Origin: Alloprevotella sp. OH1205_COT-284
GTDB lineage: Bacteria > Bacteroidota > Bacteroidia > Bacteroidales > Bacteroidaceae
Assembly: GCF_003859795.1 (NCBI RefSeq)
Contig: NZ_RQYI01000003.1
Location: 1 to 64,000 of the forward strand
DNA length: 64,000 bases
Direction of reading: 5' to 3'
The position numbers were made by a program, and so were the translations under genes. The notes under the pieces are model-generated. The model searched no databases. It was not told where the DNA came from and saw only the letters and a program-made list of their open reading frames with translations. How positions within the stretch are numbered: the stretch's first letter is position 1; each line of letters opens with the position of its first letter. Shown here piece after piece: positions 59,918 to 64,000 of this stretch.

Positions 59918-60892
59918 TCAGGGTTTCTTCTTGAAAAAGAAATCGTGAATGTGTGAGAGCGAGTCGAGGTCAAGACAGCTCTCGATGTGCCGCTTGCGTT
60001 TGTCTTCGAGAATTTCGTCGACAGCAATCAGAATGCTTGTTTCCTCGACGTTGCCAAATTCGTGATTGACGGCAGTGCCGAATACGCGCATTGTGGGAGA
60101 AAGGTTCATGTAGGCATTGACAAGCGGAGGGATGTTGACGCCTCGTTCGCGCACGGCCTTGTTCAAAACTTTGTAGTCGGTGCGGAAATCATCTTCCACG
60201 AAAATCTTGTTCAACTCTTCTTGTGACATTTCGAGGCGAACGGGATGATTGGCCGTGACGAGCCCGTCTCTGTCGCCGAAATGACGTTGTAAGAAATAGA
60301 GAATCATATCGCGTGCCGGTCGGTCGAAAGAAGGGTACATGGTCATCTTTCCGAAAAAATATTTGAGATCGGGAATGATGACAGTCAATGCTCCAAGACC
60401 GTCCCAAAGGTTGTCGAGCGCATAAAGGCTTTTGGCGAGGTTGCGAGTGCTTTGGTATTCGAGGGTGACGAAAGAACGGCCGAGCTCAACGGTTTGGGGA
60501 AGGAAGTTTTCGATGAAATTTTCTGAAAACTTGAACATGTGCCCGGTTGCCAAGTGGGGCTGTCCGTCGGGCGAAAAACGGATGTCGCCGGGAGGAAGGA
60601 AACGATAACCGCCCAAAATCTCTTCTTCGTCGGGATTCCAAACGATGAGTTGGTAGTAGGGATGTTCGCAGGTGTCAAAATCGTCTAAGTCGAATGCGAA
60701 GCCCGTACCGCCTCCGGCTGCCCGAAAGGCAATTTCGCGCAGTCGTCCGATTTCACGCATCACGTTGGGGGCATTGTGGTGGGTGATGATGTATATGTCG
60801 TTGCCCGCTTTGTTGGTTTTTCGAAGTTTACGCTCCGGCGTGAGCTCCGATTTCAAAATTTCTCGTGGGATAGGGGCGATGATTTCTTCCAT
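59918..60892 (-). CDS. glsB: GlsB-like N-acyltransferase (OlsB/GNAT family)
   Basis: A 324-aa protein of the hemolysin-like/OlsB acyltransferase group: GRLREIAFRAAGGGTGFAFDLDDFDTCEHPYYQLIVWNPDEEEILGGYRF, then VELGRSFVTLEYQSTRNLAKSLYALDNLWDGLGALTV and a tail ending HDFFFKKKP. In Bacteroides thetaiotaomicron the adjacent pair glsB-glsA makes glycine lipids: GlsB N-acylates glycine with a 3-hydroxy fatty acid, and GlsA adds an O-acyl chain. Here the matching acyltransferase gene lies 41 bp upstream on the same strand. The start MEEIIAPIPREIL was chosen; an in-frame extension would overlap the neighbour. Confidence 0.78.
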   Translation of the reverse strand: MEEIIAPIPREILKSELTPERKLRKTNKAGNDIYIITHHNAPNVMREIGRLREIAFRAAGGGTGFAFDLDDFDTCEHPYYQLIVWNPDEEEILGGYRFLPPGDIRFSPDGQPHLATGHMFKFSENFIENFLPQTVELGRSFVTLEYQSTRNLAKSLYALDNLWDGLGALTVIIPDLKYFFGKMTMYPSFDRPARDMILYFLQRHFGDRDGLVTANHPVRLEMSQEELNKIFVEDDFRTDYKVLNKAVRERGVNIPPLVNAYMNLSPTMRVFGTAVNHEFGNVEETSILIAVDEILEDKRKRHIESCLDLDSLSHIHDFFFKKKP

Positions 60893-60933
60893 AGAATAGA
60901 GGTGCGTGGTGCGGTGATGAGAGAGGGGCTGTG

Positions 60934-61770
60934 TCAGGATGTTCGAGCGTTGAGTTGATAGACGGTGTCGCGTACGACTGCTGCCCATTCGGTCGGGGTT
61001 TTGTCTTTCGTGAAACTTTGCCACGGAATGGGTTTCCCGATTTTGAGCGTGAAGGTCTTGTTTTGACTTTTGTACAACTCATCGACCAAATAGAGCATGG
61101 CGATATTGAATTTGATGCCGAGGCGTTTGGACACATTGGCCAAACGGTAGAAAAAGTCGGAGTTGCGCCCTTCGAGATAAATGGGAACAACGTCGCGGTG
61201 GCTTTCGATGCTTTTGGTGACGAAAGTCTTTTTCCACTCCACATCTTGAATGATGCCGTCGATTTTGCGAGAACATAGTCCGGCGGGAAACATGATGAGG
61301 TGGTTGTTGCTATGAAAAGCCGTTTCCACCATTTTGGGAAATTCGCGACTCTGCTTGCCGGTTTTGTTGATCGGAACAAAAAAAGGAGCAATTCCGGTGA
61401 GATTCATCAAAAGATCGTTGGCAAGAAAGCAAATGCGCTCGTTGTAGCGTCTACCCAAAAACGAACCGAGCATGATGCCGTCCGCACCTCCCAAAGGGTG
61501 GTTGGAAACAAAGGTAAAACGGCGGCCGTCGGTGTCGTCGGGAAGATGTTCCAACCCTTCGATGTTGAGATGAAGCCCCAGATATTTCAGACAATCTTCC
61601 ATCCAAGTCACACCGACGGTTTCTCCTTCTTTCAAAATAAAATCATTGATCCAGTCTTGGTGAATGATGCGTTTGAGATAATTGACAAGAAAACGAGGAA
61701 CAAAACGAGAATTTTTACCCATTTTGCTTTCGAGAACTTGGTCGATGTTGATCGTTTTGGGGTGTGACAT
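60934..61770 (-). CDS. glsA: GlsA-like O-acyltransferase (PlsC/LPLAT superfamily)
   Basis: A 278-aa membrane-associated acyltransferase. The catalytic histidine motif is SNHPLGGADG, where His and Asp are five residues apart, as in hemolysin-like lysophospholipid acyltransferases rather than the four of classic PlsC. The phosphate-binding-like MFPAGLCSRK and VPIYLEGRNSDFFY segments follow. With the GlsB-like gene it forms a probable glycine-lipid operon. ATG 61770 is the first start in the frame. The exact acyl acceptor rests on the neighbour, not on the motif. Confidence 0.78.
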   Translation of the reverse strand: MSHPKTINIDQVLESKMGKNSRFVPRFLVNYLKRIIHQDWINDFILKEGETVGVTWMEDCLKYLGLHLNIEGLEHLPDDTDGRRFTFVSNHPLGGADGIMLGSFLGRRYNERICFLANDLLMNLTGIAPFFVPINKTGKQSREFPKMVETAFHSNNHLIMFPAGLCSRKIDGIIQDVEWKKTFVTKSIESHRDVVPIYLEGRNSDFFYRLANVSKRLGIKFNIAMLYLVDELYKSQNKTFTLKIGKPIPWQSFTKDKTPTEWAAVVRDTVYQLNARTS

Positions 61771-62162
61771 ATTGAAAAAAGAAACAATCTGTGAATTACA
61801 TTGCCGAGAAGAAAGAATAAATGCTTTTTGCGTTCACTGTCTGAAATAATTCTCTTTGAAACTACTGCAAAAATAATAAGAAAAAATCGCAATTCGTAGC
61901 ATTTATCGGCTTTTTTGAAAATAAGAGAGTATCTTGTCGCCAATAGTAAAACGGAAATGGAAAATAGGAGACTTTTGCAAAAGCCTCCATAGGGTAAAGA
62001 TACAAAAAAAGAAAGAATTGACAAAATAAACAAAGAAAATAGTTTTGCAGAGGTCTCATTGTTGTACCGACGTGCCAAAGAAAGCCTTGCTGCATCCTTG
62101 ACGGTGTTCTTGGAGTAACTCCCCATGGATCTTCCGCTGATCCCTCAAATCTGCACAAACAA
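61771..62162. other. AT-rich stretch without a supported gene
   Basis: Between the glsA-like start and the tRNA terminator. A CAAAAATA motif at 61868-61875 reads TATTTTTG on the minus strand and might be a -7 box for glsA, but no -33 box fits. Open frames here are short and without signature. Confidence 0.4.
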
Positions 62163-62193
62163 AAAACGCATCGACTTTTAATCAATGCGTTTT
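62163..62193 (-). terminator. Terminator of tRNA-Val
   Basis: AAAACGCAT (62163-62171) pairs perfectly with ATGCGTTTT (62185-62193). On the minus strand the stem end runs into TTTTTTG, 11 bp after the tRNA. Confidence 0.85.
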
Positions 62194-62203
62194 GAAAGGG
62201 CTG

Positions 62204-62278
62204 TGGGCGCTGACGGATTCGAACCGCCGACCCTCTGCTTGTAAGGCAGACGCTCTGAACCAGCTGAGCTAAGCGCCC
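62204..62278 (-). tRNA. tRNA-Val (anticodon UAC)
   Basis: Cloverleaf on the minus strand: acceptor GGGCGCT/AGCGCCC, D arm GCTCAGCTGGTTCAGAGC, anticodon loop CTTACAA in stem TCTGC/GCAGA, T arm GGCGGTTCGAATCCGTC, discriminator A. The 3' CCA is not encoded. The 75-nt length is normal. Confidence 0.95.
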
Positions 62279-62602
62279 CTTGCCTTCATTTCTGAATTGC
62301 GATGCAAAGGTAAGCACTTTTTCTTTTACCTCCAAAAAAAACGAGAGTTTTTTTCTTCAAAACCGCTCTTTTTTTCAAACGAAAGGTTTAAGCACTCTTT
62401 TTACATCTTATAAAAAGGATTTTGACATCCGACAGCGACAATTTCAAAACGATCTTCGTCGCAGGATGTCGTAAAAGAATGCCATAAAGGAAACGCAATA
62501 TCCCCACAGAGATGACGAAGCAAAAGATTTTTCAAGACAGAAGCAACGATAGTCAAGCGTTTTTTTGTATTTTCGCTTTTCGGAACACGCATCTTCCTCA
62601 TC
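62279..62602. other. AT-rich leader region before pyrK
   Basis: Divergent region between tRNA-Val and pyrK. TATTTTCG at 62567-62574 is a near match to the -7 box, 28 bp before the pyrK ATG, but no clear -33 element is found. No gene is supported. Confidence 0.4.
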
Positions 62603-63385
62603 ATGAAAAAATACGTAAAAAAACTCTGTGTCAAAAACGTGGAATTTCTGCGCGAAGACTACATTTTGCTTCGTTTATCCGATCCCCACGACACTCTCCC
62701 CGAAATGTTGCCGGGACAATTCGTACAGATCGCCGTAGAAGGTTCGCCCGCCACCTTTTTGCGCCGACCGATCTCGATCAACTTTGTCGATAAAGAGAAA
62801 AACGAATTCGATCTCCTCATTCATGCCGTAGGCGACGGAACTCGTGCATTGACGCGTCTTCAAGAAGGCAACACGCTCAGCTGCATCTATCCTTTGGGAA
62901 ACGGTTTTCGCATTCCTCCCATTGATGAGGGCAAGAAAAAGTTTCTTTTAGTGGGCGGAGGAGTCGGTACGGCACCGATGCTCCTCTACGGACAATGCCT
63001 AAAAGCTGCCGGCCACGAACCGACTTTTCTATTGGGAGGACGCAGCCGACGAGATATTCTCGAACTCGAACGCTTTGAAAACATCGGCCGCACTTTCGTG
63101 ACGACGGAAGACGCCGGCATGGGCGAAAAGGGTTTTGTGACGCATCACTCCATTTGGCAGACCGAAACCTTCGACAGCGTGGCAACCTGCGGTCCCAAAC
63201 CGATGATGATGGCCGTCGGCCGAATGGCTCGCGCCCGACAAACGGAATGTTTCGTTTCGTTGGAAAATCTCATGGCTTGCGGTGTGGGAGCTTGTCTGTG
63301 TTGCGTAGAAAAGACCGTGAAAGGTAACGTCTGCGTATGTACGGAAGGTCCGGTGTTCAACATTAACGACTTAACTTGGGAATAA
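62603..63385 (+). CDS. pyrK: Dihydroorotate dehydrogenase B electron-transfer subunit
   Basis: A 260-aa FAD/2Fe-2S protein that passes electrons from dihydroorotate oxidation in PyrD to NAD. It has an FAD-binding RRPISINF, the nucleotide region LLVGGGVGTAPMLLYG, and the cysteine cluster CGVGACLCCVEKTVKGNVCVCTEGPVF for the 2Fe-2S centre. Its stop and the pyrD start codon touch (TAAATG), so the two are coupled. Length is normal. Confidence 0.94.
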   Translation: MKKYVKKLCVKNVEFLREDYILLRLSDPHDTLPEMLPGQFVQIAVEGSPATFLRRPISINFVDKEKNEFDLLIHAVGDGTRALTRLQEGNTLSCIYPLGNGFRIPPIDEGKKKFLLVGGGVGTAPMLLYGQCLKAAGHEPTFLLGGRSRRDILELERFENIGRTFVTTEDAGMGEKGFVTHHSIWQTETFDSVATCGPKPMMMAVGRMARARQTECFVSLENLMACGVGACLCCVEKTVKGNVCVCTEGPVFNINDLTWE

Positions 63386-64000
63386 ATGGCACAACTCGCA
63401 ATCAACATAGGCAACCTGTCGCTCCGAAATCCGGTCATGACGGCTTCGGGGACTTTCGGGTATGGTTTGGAATTTACCGATTTCATCGACCTCAACCGCC
63501 TCGGTGCATATATCGTAAAAGGCACAACTTTGCTTCCGCGACAAGGCAACGACTATCCCCGCATGGCCGAAACGGCTTCGGGAATGCTGAACTGTGTCGG
63601 CCTGCAAAACAAAGGGGTGGACTACTTCTGTAAGGAGATTTATCCGCAACTCAAAGATTTCAAATCGCACGCCATTGTCAATGTGAGCGGCTCGACGCCG
63701 GAGGACTATGCCGAGTGCGCCGCAAGGGTGGCCGAGCTTGAAAAAATTCCGGCCATTGAGCTGAACATCTCCTGCCCCAATGTTCACGACGGCGGAATGG
63801 CTTTCGGCGTATCGTGTGCCGGTGCCGCCTCCGTTGTCAAAGCGGTCAGAGCTGCCTATCCGAAAACGCTGATCGTGAAACTCTCTCCCAACGTGACGGA
63901 CATCTCGGAAATCGCACGTGCCGTCGAAGCCGAAGGAGCCGATTCGGTATCTCTCATCAACACCCTTATGGGCATGAGCGTAGACATCGAGCGACGCAAG
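63386..64000 (+). CDS. pyrD: Dihydroorotate dehydrogenase B catalytic subunit (partial)
   Basis: The first 205 codons; the gene runs past the window edge. Class 1B features: [54 protein letters not shown] and [16 protein letters not shown], with the active-site cysteine region after NISCPN. It oxidises dihydroorotate to orotate with FMN and needs PyrK for NAD. Start ATG directly follows the pyrK stop. Fumarate-dependent class 1A enzymes differ in these segments. Confidence 0.95.
   Translation, partial: MAQLAINIGNLSLRNPVMTASGTFGYGLEFTDFIDLNRLGAYIVKGTTLLPRQGNDYPRMAETASGMLNCVGLQNKGVDYFCKEIYPQLKDFKSHAIVNVSGSTPEDYAECAARVAELEKIPAIELNISCPNVHDGGMAFGVSCAGAASVVKAVRAAYPKTLIVKLSPNVTDISEIARAVEAEGADSVSLINTLMGMSVDIERRK

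Noticed and set aside
59591-59956. 121-aa open frame on the plus strand after element C
   Set aside because: It crosses three hairpins and the terminator of glsB and overlaps the end of glsB in antisense. No family signature.
61632-62335. Minus-strand frames near tRNA-Val
   Set aside because: They run through the tRNA, its terminator or the start of the glsA-like gene and have no ribosome site or domain.

Overview
The window looks like chromosomal DNA of a Bacteroidales bacterium, probably in or near Prevotellaceae. The evidence is of several kinds. Promoters have the Bacteroidetes form (TTG/TTTG, about 20 bp, then TAnnTTTG). Lineage-typical genes are present: serine palmitoyltransferase, a GlsB/GlsA-like glycine-lipid pair, the TamL lipoprotein form of the Omp85 family, DUF2807 and Wzi-family proteins, and an Mrp ATPase without the CxxC pair. 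The first bases match the 3' end of a 5S rRNA, so the window starts just after an rRNA operon. No phage, insertion sequence, integrase or CRISPR array was found. The genus call is an inference.

Layout. 0.2-5 kb: MORN/GH25 lysozyme, N-acetylneuraminate lyase, secreted retropepsin-like protein. 5.2-14.2 kb: one nine-gene minus-strand operon (ABC ATPase, permease, YtrA-type GntR regulator, DUF2807 lipoprotein, ABC ATPase, two FtsX/MacB permeases, MacA-like adaptor, TolC-like channel), with a good promoter and a GTGTA-N12-TACAC operator candidate. 15.3-31.4 kb: housekeeping and accessory genes (YccF, Nudix, SUI1, Sel1 protein, a secreted protein with a 55-aa companion, YitT, FNT channel, Ogt, DUF4143 ATPase, RlmD-type methyltransferase, two unknowns, thioesterase, AroB, Mrp, Dabb, SDR). 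31.4-41.8 kb: GlcNAc 2-epimerase family, RNase G, a 30-aa basic protein, HU, RpiB, transketolase, SerB, serine palmitoyltransferase. 42-51.4 kb, plus strand: lipid kinase, Wzi-like protein, lipoprotein, Tex, TadA, YraN, BirA, MATE exporter, UMP kinase. 52-64 kb: Tyr-rich secreted protein, WalJ-type hydrolase, TamL, rRNA/tRNA methyltransferase, GT2 glycosyltransferase, glycine-lipid acyltransferases, tRNA-Val, PyrK and the start of PyrD.

The most unusual signal is non-coding. Three long intergenic regions (about 14.56-14.96, 39.90-40.30 and 59.17-59.57 kb) carry copies of the same structured element of about 395 bp. Each has an alternating CG-rich purine-pyrimidine tract, then three inverted-repeat modules built from tandem GYGAAGGCAR decamers. 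In all six outer hairpins the segment between TTCGC and GCGAA is exactly 37 bp, although its sequence varies. The two outer hairpins are centred 256-257 bp apart in every copy. A fourth region (51.57-51.87 kb) has the same logic with a GTGTAGGCAG-type core. Beside all four lie short arrays with an exact 21-bp period (TTCTACyTC...TAGAAAA type), and two more such arrays stand alone at 5.03 and 30.31 kb. I recognise no described family that fits. A non-autonomous repeat, a recombination or nucleoid-protein site, or a structured RNA are all possible.

Several genes could work together. NanA, the epimerase-family protein and possibly the GH25 enzyme fit use of host or cell-wall amino sugars. Spt with its divergent lipid kinase, and the GlsA/GlsB pair, point to sphingolipid and glycine-lipid membranes. 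PyrH and PyrK/PyrD belong to pyrimidine synthesis.
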